From: Mercurialis annua
Lineage: Eukaryota > Streptophyta > Magnoliopsida > Malpighiales > Euphorbiaceae
DNA: 64,000 nt
Direction: 5' to 3'
Assembly: GCF_937616625.2 (NCBI RefSeq)
Contig: NC_065577.1
Location: forward strand, 24,193,501-24,257,500
Made by a program: the position numbers and the translations under genes
The notes under the pieces: generated by a model
Told to the model about the DNA's origin: nothing
Databases searched by the model: none
What the model saw: the letters and a program-made list of their open reading frames with translations, nothing else
In this document: one piece after another, positions 23,389 through 36,700 of the stretch
Layout: every line of letters starts with the position of its first letter
How positions within the stretch are numbered: position 1 is the stretch's first letter

Positions 23389-23784
23389 GTTTACGAAACA
23401 AATCCAAACGTTTCCCCATTTTAGCGATCGAAGACATACGTTTACAAACGTTACCAAAATAATCCAAACGTTTCACCTTTTTAGCGAGTTAAGCTAACAA
23501 GGTGAAACGCTTGGGTTTGTTTCGCAACTTTTGTAAACGTTTGGCTTAAATAGCTAAAATGGTGAAACGTTTGGTTTTGTTTCGTAAAATTAGTAATGTT
23601 TGGCTTAAATCGCTAAAAGGGTGAAACATTTGGATTGTTTTCGTAACGATTGTAAACGTTAGGTTTGTAAACGTTTCACATTTTTAACGATTTAAGCCAA
23701 ACGTTTACAAATGTTACGAAACAAATCCAAATGTTTCCCCTTTTTAGCTATTTAAGTCGAACGTTTACAAACGTTACGAAACAT
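23389..23784 (-). repeat. Two short inverted satellite pieces (unit 1)
   Basis: About 23389-23493 and 23670-23784 read as reverse-complement monomers, separated by about 175 bp of forward sequence (23494-23669). Breakpoints lie at AAACGTTT or GTAAACGTTT palindromic sites. Confidence 0.8.
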
Positions 23785-24575
23785 TTGAATTTGTTTCGTA
23801 AAGTTTTAAATGTTTGGCTTAATTTGCTAAAAAGGTGAAACGTTTGGATTTGTTTAGTAACGTTTGTAAACCTTTGGCTTAAATTGCTAAAACGATGAAA
23901 CGTTTGGTTTTGTTCCATATCCTTTGTAAACGTCCGACTTAAATTGCTAAAAAGGTGAAATGGTTGGATTTGTTTCGTAACGTTTTAAACGTTTGGATAT
24001 GTTTCGAAACGTTTGGATTTGTTTCTAGACGTTTGTAAACGTATGGCTTAAATTGCTAAAAAGGTGAAACGTTTGGATTTTTTGTTACGTTTGAAAATGT
24101 TTGGCTTAAATTGCAAAAAAATGTGAAACGCTTGGATTTGTGTTGCAACGTTTGTAAACATTTTGGCTTATATTGCTAAATAGGTGAAACGCTTGGATTC
24201 GTTTCGTAATATTTGTAAACGTTTGGCTTAAATTGCTAAAAAGATGAAACGCTTGGTTTTGTTTTGTAACGTTTGTTTGTAAACATTTGGCTTAAATCGC
24301 TAAAAATGTGAAACGTTTGGATTTATTTTGTACTTTTTAAACGTTTGGTTTTGTTTAGTAACGTTGTTTGGCTTAAATCGCTAAAAAGGTGAAACGTTTG
24401 GTTTTGTCCTGTAACGTTTGTAAACGTTTGGCTTAACTCTCTAAAAAGGGCGAAACGTTTGGTTTTATTTCGTAACGTTTGTAAATGTTTTTTTGGATTT
24501 ATTTCATAACCTTTGTAAACGTTTGGCTTAAATTGCAAAAAAGGTGAAACGCTTGAATTTGTTTCGTAACGTTTG

Positions 24576-26512
24576 TGTCACGACCCATTTTCATGAATCT
24601 CGACCGGCGCTAGGGTATGGGTAATGTAGTACCAAAACCCGTATTCAATTAACATACAAACACATAAACCTACAGAAAACCAGTGCTGGGGGCAACCGAG
24701 ACTTGAGCCTAAATCTAGCAGTTGTAATATTCAACATTAAAATAACATGCTTTCCAATAATGTTATTAAACAGGCATAACATAAGTAATTCGGAATAATC
24801 ATATATCTTGCCAGAGCAATAATAATTCAGTCAGACCAATCTGATAACAACCAGAATAAAATAAAGACGTATAGTTACTACTGCAGTCTAAGAATAAAAC
24901 AGTTTTACAGTTTATCTAAAATAAATGGAACCTCCGAGGAAAAGTAAATGCGGAGATCACCAGACTCTCTCAGATCATAACCCTGGGAAAATTTGGGAAA
25001 AACAACGGGGTCAGATATACTGAGATGAGTTTATACCACTATTTACATTTATTAAGTGGAAAACCTTTAAAACCGTGTAAAACATTTAATAACGATATTA
25101 CGAATAATAGTTGGAACCCTAATCCACAATTCTAAATAATAACCATAGTCCAATAGGCCTGGTCCCGAGAGCTGAGCTACACCGAGTTACCACTGACCAT
25201 ACTTATACGAGAGTCCCGAGAGCTGAGCTACACCGAGTTACTCTACCTGGTCCCGAGAGCTATGCTCACACCGAGTTACCACATTTCCATATATACCTTA
25301 CCCAAATCAATACCGGTGCGCACGCAGTCCTAATGATGCCCATTAGGTAGCATGTTCCAACTAAGAGCCATAATATAAATACAGTTCGCAATATACATAC
25401 AATATATATTTTAATATTAAATAACAATTTACTTAATAAAGCGGTAAATAGTAAGTACAAACTCACAGCTTGCTAACCACGTGATAACCGGCAAGCAATC
25501 AATCCTTGTTCGCCTCTGAAGCACGAACAGTAGACGGGTCTAGACAAATAAAATAATTATTAAAAACAGACCCTAACTCTAGAGAGTACTAGACACCACA
25601 TAGGACTAGCACAAATAACACGTCGGAATTAAACAATCCAAGACAACACCAAAAATACCCAATAGGTAATAAAGCCCAATTAAAACAAGTCTATTGAGTC
25701 CTCGCTTAAAATCTGATTTAGAAATAATACTTAATAATCTTTAAGTAATAATTAATTTCTAAATAGTGGGTTAGCCGAGTTACCAATAACTACCAAGCTA
25801 ACCTCACTTGTCGGGTGACCCAAGTCTAACCCGACTCAAAAACGTTTATCAAATATAAACCCGAGTTTATATTTATAAAATAATTCGATAAAATAATAAT
25901 CTATTTAAAAGCAAAACTCAATAACTTCAATTTCAAGTAACCCAAGTTACAAATCAAAAACTTGATTAAATAAATCTTATAAAAGTTTAGGGACTAATTT
26001 GTACTTTAGCCAATTAGGGACTAAACTGTACATTAGCCAGTTAGGGACTAAACTGTACATTTAATCAATATGATATTCGAAATCAAATTAATTACTCGTT
26101 TACTAATTTATAATTCAATCAAAAATCCAAAAGTTATCCAATAGATAAAAACTTAACTTAAATAAGCTTTTTAGAAACTTTAGGGGCTAAATTGTAATTT
26201 AGCCAAATTGACATTTTAATCAAAATTAAATATAATTACCCGAGCGATTATATTAATTTAGCTTAGATAACAATTATCGTTTTCAAGTTGTCAACTTAAA
26301 ATTGAAACAAATAGGAAAGTTATTATTAAATAACAACATAATTAAGGATTCAATTGATTTAAGTAATTCATTAGGTGACAAATACGGCCAATTAACCATC
26401 TTCTTCCTTTCAAATTAATCCATCCCCGCCATTAATCAAAACCATGAAAACCAAATAACCAAACCATCACATGTATTCAAGCTAACAAAAACCTATGACA
26501 AACTTGGTATCA
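24576..26512 (-). mobile_element. Truncated LTR fragment, copy 2
   Basis: Same 1937 bp as the copy at 20083, with scattered substitutions (for example CGACCC instead of CGACCT at the start, and ATCAATCCTTGTTCG where the others have CCC). It has the same ends and flanks, because it was duplicated together with the surrounding satellite and not by a new insertion. Confidence 0.85.
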
Positions 26513-27881
26513 GCCAAACGTTTAAACGTTTGGCTTAAATCGGTAAAAAGGTGAAACACTTCGATTTGTTTCGTAACGTTTGAAAACGTTTGGCTTAAAT
26601 CGTTTGGATTTGTTTCGTAACGTTTTAAACGTTTGGCTTAAATCGCTAAACTGGGGAAATGTTTGAATTTGTTTCGTAATATTTGTAAACGTTTGGCTTA
26701 AATTGCTAAAAAGGGGAAACATTTCGATTTATTTCGTAACGTTTGTAAATGTTTGGCTTTAATCACTAAAAAGGGGAAACGTTTGGATTTGTTTCGTAAC
26801 GTTTACAAACGTTTGGCTTCAATCACTAAAAAGGTGAAAAGTTTGGATTTGTTTCGTAACGTTTGTAAACCATTTGGCTTAAATTTTTAAAAAGGTGAAA
26901 CATTTGGTTTTGTTTTGTAACATTTGTAAACGTTCGGCTTCAATCACTAAAAAGGTGAAATGTTTGGTTTTGTTTCATAACATTTGTAAACATTTGGCTT
27001 GGATTTGTTTCATAACTTTAATAAACGTTTGGCTTGGATTGATTTCGTAATGTTTCTAAACGTTTGGCTTGGATTTGTTTCATAACGTTTGTAAACGTTT
27101 GGCTTAAATTGCTAATATGGGGAAACGTTTAGATTTGTTTCGTAACATTTGTAAACGTTTGGCTTAAATCGCTAAAAAGGTGAAACGTTTGGATTTGTTT
27201 CGTAACGTTTGGCTTAAATCGCTAAAAAGGTGAAACGTTTCGATTTGTTTCGTTACGTTTATAAACGTTTGGCTTAATTTGCTAAAAAGGGGAAACGATT
27301 GGATTTTTTTCGTAAGGTTTATAAACGTTTGGCATATATCGCTAAAAAGGTGAAACGTTTGGTTTTGTTTCGTAACGTTTGTAAATGTTCACCTTAAATT
27401 GCTAAAAATGCAAAAGTTTGTTTTTGTTTCAGAACCTTTGTAAATGTTTGGCTTAAATTGCTAAAAAGGTAAAACGTTTAGATTTTTTTCGTAATGTTTA
27501 TAAACATTTTGTTTAAATTGCTAAAAAGGTGAAACACTAGAATTTGTTTCGTAACGTTTGTGAAGGTTTTGCTTTGTTTTGTAGGGTTTGCAAACGGCTT
27601 ATATCACTTTCATAACATTTGAATCGTTTGTATTTGTTTTGTAACTATTGTAAACGTTTGGCTTAAATCGCTCAAAAGGTGAAACATTCGGTTTTGTTTC
27701 ATAGACTTTGTAAACGTTTGGCTTAAACTGCTAAAAAGGTGAAACATTTGGATTTGTTTCGTAACGTTTTAAAAGTTTGGATTAAATTTCTAAAATGGGG
27801 AAACGTTCGGATTTTTTCGTAACGCTTGGATTTATTTCGTAACGTTTTATACGTTTTGCTTAAATCGCTCGGTTTATAAAC

Positions 27882-28277
27882 GTTTACGAAACAAATCCAA
27901 ACGTTTCCCCATTTTAGCGATCGAAGACATACGTTTACAAACGTTACCAAAATAATCCAAACGTTTCACCTTTTTAGCGAGTTAAGCTAAAAAGGTGAAA
28001 CGCTTGGGTTTGTTTTGCAACTTTTGTAAACGTTTGGCTTAAATAGCTAAAATGGTGAAACGTTTGGTTTTGTTTCGTAAAATTAGTAATGTTTGGCTTA
28101 AATCGCTAAAAGGGTGAAACATTTGGATTGTTTTCGTAACGATTGTAAACGTTAGGTTTGTAAACGTTTCACATTTTTAACGATTTAAGCCAAACGTTTA
28201 CAAATGTTACGAAACAAATCCAAATATTTCCCCTTTTTAGCTATTTAAGTCGAACGTTTACAAACGTTACGAAACAT
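27882..28277 (-). repeat. Two short inverted satellite pieces (unit 2)
   Basis: Copies of the pieces at 23389-23784, at 27882-27986 and 28163-28277, offset 4493. Confidence 0.8.
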
Positions 28278-31200
28278 TTGAATTTGTTTCGTAAAGTTTT
28301 AAATGTTTGGCTTAATTTGCTAAAAAGGTGAAACGTTTGGATTTGTTTAGTAACGTTTGTAAACCTTTGGCTTAAATTGCTAAAACGATGAAACGTTTGG
28401 TTTTGTTCCATATCCTTTGTAAACGTCCGACTTAAATTGCTAAAAAGGTGAAATGGTTGGATTTGTTTCGTAACGTTTTAAACGTTTGGATATGTTTCGA
28501 AACGTTTGGATTTGTTTCTAGACGTTTGTAAACGTATGGCTTAAATTGCTAAAAAGGTGAAACGTTTGGATTTTTTGTTACGTTTGAAAATGTTTGGCTT
28601 AAATTGCAAAAAAATGTGAAACGCTTGGATTTGTGTTGCAACGTTTGTAAACATTTGGCTTATATTGCTAAATAGGTGAAACGCTTGGATTCGTTTCGTA
28701 ATATTTGTAAACGTTTGGCTTAAATTGCTAAAAAGATGAAACGCTTGGTTTTGTTTTGTAACGTTTGTTTGTAAACATTTGGCTTAAATCGCTAAAAATG
28801 TGAAACGTTTTGATTTATTTTGTACTTTTTAAACGTTTGGTTTTGTTTAGTAACGTTGTTTGGCTTAAATCGCTAAAAAGGTGAAACGTTTGGTTTTGTC
28901 CTGTAACGTTTGTAAACGTTTGGCTTAACTCTCTAAAAAGGGCGAAACGTTTGGTTTTATTTCGTAACGTTTGTAAATGTTTTTTTGGATTTATTTCATA
29001 ACGTTTGTAAACGCTCGGCTTAAATTGCTAAAAAGGCGAAACGTTTGGATTTGTTTCGTAACATTTGTAAACGTTTGGCTCAAATCGCTAAAAAGGTGGA
29101 ACGTTTGGATTTGTTTCGTAACGTTTGTAACCGTTTTGTTTAAATTGCTAAAAATGTGAAACGTTTTGATTTATTTCGCAACATTTGCAAACGTTCGGCT
29201 TAAATAGCTAAAAAGCTGAAATGCTTGGATTTGTTTTGAAACGTTTGTAAACGTTTGGCATAAACAACAAAAAAGTTGAAACGCTTGGATTTGTTTCGTA
29301 ACGTTTGTAAACGTTTGGCTTAAATCGTTAAAAAGGGGAAACGTTTCGTTTTGTTTCGTAATGTTTGGCTTAAATAGCTAAAAAGGTGAAACGTTTGGAT
29401 TTGTTTCGTATCGGTTGTAAACGTTTGGATTAAATCGCTAAAAGGGTGAAACGTTTGGATTTGTTTCGTAACCTTTCTAAACGTTTGGATAAAGTCGCTA
29501 AAAAGGTGAAACGCTTTGATTTGTTTCGTAATGATTTTATATGTTTGGCTTAAATTACTAAAAAGGAGAAACCCTTGGATTTTTTTTGTAACATTTGTAA
29601 ACGTTTGGCTTAATTTGCTAAAAAGGTGATATGTTTGGGTTTGTTTTGTAGCGTTTATAAACGTTTGGCTTAAATCGCGTAAAAGGTGAAACATTTGGAT
29701 TTGTTTCATACCGCTCGTAAATGATTGGTTTAAATCGCTAAATAGGTGAAATGTTTGGATTTGTTTCGTAACGTTTGTAAACATTTGGCTTAAATCGCTA
29801 AAAAGGTGAAACCTTTTGATTTTTTTATAGAGTCGGCTTTAATCGCTAAAAAGGTGAAACGCTTGGATTTATTTCGTAGCGTTTGTAAATGTTTGGCATA
29901 AATCGTTAAAAAAGTGAAATGTTTGGATTTGTTTCATAACATTTTAAACGTTTGGCTTAAATTGCTAAAATAGGAAAACATTTGTATTTGTTTTGTAACG
30001 TTTGTAAACGTTTTGCTTAAATTGCTAAAAAGGTGTAATGTTTGGTTTTGTTTCTTAACGTTTGTAGGTTTGGCAGAAATCGCTAACAATGTGAAACATT
30101 TGGATTTGTTTCGTAACATTTTAAACATTTGGTTTTCTTTCATAACGTTTGTAAATGTTTGGCTTAAATCGCTAAAAAGATGAAACGTTCAGATTTGTTT
30201 TGTAACGTTTGTAAACGTTTGGTTTAAATTGCTAATAAGGTGAAACGTTTAGATTTGTTTCGTAACTTTTGCAAATGTTTGGCTTAAATCGCTAAAAAGG
30301 TGAAACGTTTGGATTTGTTTCGAAACGTTTGTATGTTTGGCTTAAATCGCTAAAAAGGTTCAACGTTTGGATTTGTTTTGTAGCATTTGTAATCGTTTGG
30401 CTTAAATCGCTAAAAAGTTGAAACGTTTGGATTTGTTTCATAATGTTTGTAAACGTTTGACTTAAATCGCTAAAAAGGTGAAACATTTGGATTTGTTTCG
30501 TACCGTTTGTAAACATTTGGATTAAATTGTTTAAAAGGTGAAACGCTTGGTTTTGTTTCGTAACGTTTGTAAACGTTTGGCTTAAATTGCTAAAAAGGTG
30601 AAACGCTTGGATTTGTTTCGTAACGTTTGTAAACGTTTGACTTAGAGGAGAAACATTTGGATTTGTTTCATAATCTTTGTAAATGCTTGGCCTAAATCGC
30701 TAAAAGGGTGAATCGTTTGGATTTCTTTCGTAATATTTAGAAACGTTTGGCTTAAATCGCTGAAAAGGTGAAACATTAGGATTTGTTTCGTAGCATTTGT
30801 AAACGTTTGGCTTAAATTGCTAAAAAGGTGAAACGCTTGGATTTGTTTCGTATCTTTTGTAAACGTTTGGCTTAAATTGCTAAAAAGGTGAAACGCTTGG
30901 TTTTGTTTTGTAACGTTTATAAACGTTTGGCTTAAATTGCTAAAAAGGTGAAACGCTTGGATTTGTTTCGTAACATTTGTAAACGTTTGGGTTAAATTGC
31001 GAAAAATAAGAAACATTTGGATTTGTTTCTTAACCTTTGTAAATGTTTGGCTTAAATCGCTAAAAAGGTGTAAATTTGAATTTCTTTCGTAATATTGGAA
31101 AAGTTTGGCTTAAATCGCTGAAAAGGTGAAACGTTTGGATTTGTTTCATAACATTTGTAAACGTCTGGCTTAAATTGCTAAAAGGGTGAAACGCTTGGAT

Positions 31201-31307
31201 TTGTTTCGTAGCTTTTGTAAACGTTTGGCTTAAATTGATATAAAGGTGAAATGCTTGGATTTGTTTTGAAATGTTTGTAAACGTTTAGATTAAATTGCCT
31301 AAAAGAG

Positions 31308-31694
31308 ATAATGAAACAAAACCATTAAAACTTACGAAATGAATCCAAACGTTTCACCTTTATAGCAATTTAAGCCAAAAGTTTACAAACGTTACGAATC
31401 AAAGCCAAACGTTTACAAAAATCCATTAGTTTCACCTTTTTTGCGATTTAAGCTAAACGTTTACAAACGTTACGAAACAAATCCAAACGTTTCTCCATTT
31501 TAGCAATTTAAGGCAAACGTGTACAAACGTTACAGAACAAAACCAAACGTTTCACATTTTTAGCGATTTAAGTCAAATATTACGAAATAAATCTAAATGT
31601 TTCACATTTTTAGCGATTTAAGTCAAACGTTTATGAACGTTACGAAACAAATCTAATCCAATCGTTTCCCCATTTTAGTGATTTAAGCCAAACG
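31308..31694 (-). repeat. Inverted satellite block 3 (unit 3)
   Basis: Copy of 19618-20004 at an offset of 11690, with the same breakpoints. Confidence 0.85.
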
Positions 31695-31773
31695 TTTTGT
31701 TTCATAACCTTTGTAAACGTTTGGCTTAAATTGAAAAAAAGGTGAAACGCTTGAATTTGTTTCGTAACGTTTG

Positions 31774-33710
31774 TGTCACGACCCATTTTCATGAATCTCG
31801 ACCGGCGCTAGGGTATGGGTAATGTAGTACCAAAACCCGTATTCAATTAACATACAAACACATAAACCTACAGAAAACCAGTGCTGGGGGCAACCGAGAC
31901 TTGAGCCTAAATCTAGCAGTTGTAATATTCAACATTAAAATAACATGCTTTCCAATAATGTTATTAAACAGGCATAACATAAGTAATTCGGAATAATCAT
32001 ATATCTTGCCAGAGCAATAATAATTCAGTCAGACCAATCTGATAACAACCAGAATAAAATAAAGACGTATAGTTACTACTGCAGTCTAAGAATAAAACAG
32101 TTTTACAGTTTATCTAAAATAAATGGAACCTCCGAGGAAAAGTAAATGCGGAGATCACCAGACTCTCTCAGATCATAACCCTGGGAAAATTTGGGAAAAA
32201 CAACGGGGTCAGATATACTGAGATGAGTTTATACCACTATTTACATTTATTAAGTGGAAAACCTTTAAAACCGTGTAAAACATTTAATAACGATGTTACG
32301 AATAATAGTTGGAACCCTAATCCACAATTCTAAATAATAACCATAGTCCAATAGGCCTGGTCCCGAGAGCTGAGCTACACCGAGTTACCACTGACCACAC
32401 TTATACGAGAGTCCCGAGAGCTGAGCTACACCGAGTTACTCTACCTGGTCCCGAGAGCTATGCTCACACCGAGTTACCACATTTCCATATATACCTTACC
32501 CAAATCAATACCGGTGCGCACGCAGTCCTAATGATGCCCATTAGGTAGCATGTTCCAACTAAGAGCCATAATATAAATACAGTTCGCAATATACATACAA
32601 TATATATTTTAATATTAAATAACAATTTACTTAATAAAGCGATAAATAGTAAGTACAAACTCACAGCTTGCTAACCACGTGATAACCGGCAAGCAATCAA
32701 TCCCTGTTCGCCTCTGAAGCACGAACAGTAGACGGGTCTAGACAAATAAAATAATTATTAAAAACAGACCCTAACTCTAGAGAGTACTAGACACCACATA
32801 GGACTAGCACAAATAACACGTCGGAATTAAACAATCCAAGACAACACCAAAAATACCCAATAGGTAATAAAGCCCAATTAAAACAAGTCTATTGAGTCCT
32901 CGCTTAAAATCTGATTTAGAAATAATACTTAATAATCTTTAAGTAATAATTAATTTCTAAATAGTGGGTTAGCCGAGTTACCAATAACTACCAAGCTAAC
33001 CTCACTTGTCGGGTGACCCAAGTCTAACCCGACTCAAAAACGTTTATCAAATATAAACCCGAGTTTATATTTATAAAATAATTCGATAAAATAATAATCT
33101 ATTTAAAAGCAAAACTCAATAACTTCAATTTCAAGTAACCCAAGTTACAAATCAAAAACTTGATTAAATAAATCTTATTAAAGTTTAGGGACAAATTTGT
33201 ACTTTAGCCAATTAGGGACTAAACTGTACTTTAGCCAGTTAGGGACTAAACTGTACATTTAATCAATATGATATTCGAAATCAAATTAATTACTCGTTTA
33301 CTAATTTATAATTCAATCAAAAATCCAAAAGTTATCTAATAGATAAAAACTTAACTTAAATAAGCTTTTTAGAAACTTTAGGGGCTAAATTGTAATTTAG
33401 CCAAATTGACATTTTAATCAAAATTAAATATAATTATCCGAGCGATTATATTAATTTAGCTTAGATAACAATTATCGTTTTCAAGTTGTCAACTTAAAAT
33501 TGAAACAAATAGGAAAGTTATTATTACATAACAACATAGTTAAGGATTCAATTGATTTAAGTAATTCATTAGGTGACAAATACGGCCAATTAACCATCTT
33601 CTTCCTTTCAAATTAATCCATCCCCGCCATTAATCAAAACCATGAAAACCAAATAACCAAACCATCACATGTATTCAAGCTAACAAAAACCTATGACAAA
33701 CTTGGTATCA
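31774..33710 (-). mobile_element. Truncated LTR fragment, copy 3
   Basis: Third copy of the 1937-bp fragment, exactly 7198 bp after copy 2. A few private changes are visible (ACGATGTTACG near 32293, GCGATAAATAG near 32640, ACATAACAACATAGTTAAGG near 33525). Confidence 0.85.
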
Positions 33711-36700
33711 GCCAAACGTTTAAACGTTTGGCTTAAATCGGTAAAAAGGTGAAACACTTCGATTTATTTCGTAACGTTTGAAAACGTTTGGCTTAAATCG
33801 TTTGGATTTGTTTCGTAACGTTTTAAACGTTTGTCTTAAATCGCTAAACTGGGGAAATGTTTGAATTTGTTTCGTAATATTTGTAAACGTTTGGCTTAAA
33901 TTGCTAAAAAGGGGAAACATTTCGATTTATTTCGTAACGTTTGTAAATGTTTGGCTTTAATCACTAAAAAGGGGAAACGTTTGGATTTGTTTCGTAACGT
34001 TTACAAACGTTTGGCTTCAATCACTAAAAAGGTGAAAAGTTTGGATTTGTTTCGTAACGTTTGTAAACCATTTGGCTTAAATTTTTAAAAAGGTGAAACA
34101 TTTGGTTTTGTTTTGTAACATTTGTAAACGTTCGGCTTCAATCACTAAAAAGGTGAAATGTTTGGTTTTGTTTCATAACATTTGTAAACATTTGGCTTGG
34201 ATTTGTTTCATAACTTTAATAAACTTTTGGCTTGGATTGATTTCGTAATGTTTCTAAACGTTTGGCTTGGATTTGTTTCATAACGTTTGTAAACGTTTGG
34301 CTTAAATTGATAATATGGGGAAACGTTTAGATTTGTTTCGTAACATTTGTAAACGTTTGGCTTAAATCGCTAAAAAGGTGAAACGTTTGGATTTGTTTCG
34401 TAACGTTTGGCTTAAATCGCTAAAAAGGTGAAACGTTTCGATTTGTTTCGTTACGTTTATAAACGTTTGGCTTAATTTGCTAAAAAGGGGAAACGATTGG
34501 ATTTTTTTCGTAAGGTTTATAAACGTTTGGCATATATCGCTAAAAAGGTGAAACGTTTGGTTTTGTTTCGTAACGTTTGTAAATGTTCACCTTAAATTGC
34601 TAAAAATGCAAAAGTTTGTTTTTGTTTCAGAACCTTTGTAAATGTTTGGCTTAAATTGCTAAAAAGGTAAAACGTTTAGATTTTTTTCGTAATGTTTATA
34701 AACATTTTGTTTAAATTGCTAAAAAGGTGAAACACTAGAATTTGTTTCGTAACGTTTGTGAAGGTTTTGCTTTGTTTTGTAGGGTTTGCAAACGGCTTAT
34801 ATCACTTTCATAACATTTGAATCGTTTGTATTTGTTTCGTAACTTTTGTAAACGTTTGGCTTAAATCGCTCAAAAGGTGAAACATTCGGTTTTGTTTCAT
34901 AGACTTTGTAAACGTTCGGCTTAAACTGCTAAAAAGGTGAAACATTTGGATTTGTTTCGTAACGTTTTAAAAGTTTGGATTAAATTTCTAAAATGGGGAA
35001 ACGTTCGGATTTTTTCGTAACGCTTGGATTTATTTCGTAACATTTTATACGTTTTGCTTAAATCGCTCGGTTTATAAACGTTTACGAAACAAATCCAAAC
35101 GTTTCCCCATTTTAGCGATCGAAGACATACGTTTACAAACGTTACCAAAATAATCCAAACGTTTCACCTTTTTAGCGAGTTAAGCTAAAAAGGTGAAACG
35201 CTTGGGTTTGTTTCGCAACTTTTGTAAACGTTTGGCTTAAATAGCTAAAATGGTCAAACGTTTGGTTTTGTTTCGTAAAATTAGTAATGTTTGGCTTAAA
35301 TCGCTAAAAGGGTGAAACATTTGGATTGTTTTCGTAACGATTGTAAACGTTAGGTTTGTAAACGTTTCACATTTTTAACGATTTAAGCCAAACGTTTACA
35401 AATGTTACGAAACAAATCCAAATGTTTCCCCTTTTTAGCTATTTAAGTCGAACGTTTACAAACGTTACGAAACATTTGAATTTGTTTCGTAAAGTTTTAA
35501 ATGTTTGGCTTAATTTGCTAAAAAGGTGAAACGTTTGGATTTGTTTTGTAACGTTTGTAAACCTTTGGCTTAAATTGCTAAAACGATGAAACGTTTGGTT
35601 TTGTTCCATATCCTTTGTAAACGTCCGACATAAATTGCTAAAAAGGTGAAATGGTTGGATTTGTTTCGTAACGTTTTAAACGTTTGGATATGTTTCGAAA
35701 CGTTTGGATTTGTTTCTAGACGTTTGTAAACGTATGGCTTAAATTGCTAAAAAGGTGAAACGTTTGGATTTTTTGTTACGTTTGAAAATGTTTGGCTTAA
35801 ATTGCAAAAAAATGTGAAACGCTTGGATTTGTGTTGTAACGTTTGTAAACATTTGGCTTATATTGCTAAATAGGTGAAACGCTTGGATTCGTTTCGTAAT
35901 ATTTGTAAACGTTTGGCTTAAATTGCTAAAAAGATGAAACGCTTGGTTTTGTTTTGTAACGTTTGTTTGTAAACATTTGGCTTAAATCGCTAAAAATGTG
36001 AAACGTTTGGATTTATTTTGTACTTTTTAAACGTTTGGTTTTGTTTAGTAACGTTGTTTGGCTTAAATCGCTAAAAAGGTGAAACGTTTGGTTTTGTTCC
36101 GTAACGTTTGTAAACGTTTGGCTTAACTCTCTAAAAAGGGCGAAACGTTTGGTTTTATTTCGTAACGTTTGTAAATGTTTTTTTGGATTTATTTCATAAC
36201 GTTTGTAAACGCTCGGCTTAAATTGCTAAAAAGGCGAAACGTTTGGATTTGTTTCGTAACATTTGTAAACGTTTGGCTCAAATCGCTAAAAAGGTGGAAC
36301 GTTTGGATTTGTTTCGTAACGTTTGTAACCGTTTTGTTTAAATTGCTAAAAATGTGAAACGTTTTGATTTATTTCGCAACATTTGCAAACGTTCGGCTTA
36401 AATAGCTAAAAAGCTGAAATGCTTGGATTTGTTTTGAAACGTTTGTAAACGTTTTGCATAAACTACAAAAAAGTTGAAACGCTTGGATTTGTTTCGTAAC
36501 GTTTGTAAACGTTTGGCTTAAATCGTTAAAAAGGGGAAACGTTTCGTTTTGTTTCGTAATGTTTGGCTTAAATAGCTAAAAAGGTGAAACGTTTGGATTT
36601 GTTTCGTAATGTTTGTAAATGTTTGGCTTATATCGTTAAAAAGGTGAAACGTTTGGATTTTTTTGAAACGTTTGTAAACGTTTGGCTTAAATCGCTTAAA

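Larger units (their letters stand above)
17677..24510 (+). repeat. Higher-order unit 1 (right end fused to unit 2)
   Basis: Satellite 17677-20082 (including inverted block 19618-20004), LTR fragment 20083-22019, satellite 22020 to about 24510. It stops early compared with units 2 and 3: at TTTCATAAC (24502-24510) the sequence switches to what belongs just before an LTR copy. Confidence 0.85.
22020..24575 (+). repeat. 60-bp satellite after LTR copy 1
   Basis: Mostly forward monomers with a palindromic start (GCCAAACGTTTAAACGTTTGGC at the LTR edge), a run of 35-bp short monomers at 22503-22607 and two small inverted pieces (23389-23493, 23670-23784). Confidence 0.9.
24511..29365 (+). repeat. 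Higher-order unit 2, left part deleted
   Basis: Begins with about 65 bp of satellite matching 20018-20082, then LTR fragment 24576-26512 and the full following satellite to 29365. The roughly 2.3 kb of satellite that precedes the LTR in units 1 and 3 is absent. Confidence 0.85.
26513..31773 (+). repeat. 60-bp satellite between LTR copies 2 and 3
   Basis: Forward monomers plus inverted pieces copied from unit 1. 28977-29365 is the part of the unit that unit 1 has lost; 29366-31773 repeats the satellite at 17677-20082. Confidence 0.9.
17677..36563 (+). repeat. Higher-order array of three 7.2-kb units
   Basis: Each unit holds satellite, an inverted satellite block, a 1937-bp LTR fragment, and more satellite. 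LTR copies 2 and 3 are exactly 7198 bp apart (24576, 31774). Unit 1 satellite recurs at an offset of 11690 (18244 matches 29934; 18952 matches 30642). LTR copies 1 and 2 are only 4493 bp apart because 2705 bp are missing between them. The left edge is near 17677, the second full unit starts near 29366, and similarity ends near 36564. Copies differ by scattered single bases, so amplification was recent. Confidence 0.9.
29366..36563 (+). repeat. Higher-order unit 3 (complete, 7198 bp)
   Basis: The only complete unit: satellite 29366-31773 with inverted block 31308-31694, LTR fragment 31774-33710, and satellite 33711-36563. After 36563 the satellite no longer matches the unit. Confidence 0.85.

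Noticed and set aside
20083..33710. Three independent LTR insertions
   Set aside because: All three share identical ends and identical flanking satellite, so they are copies of one insertion duplicated with its surroundings.
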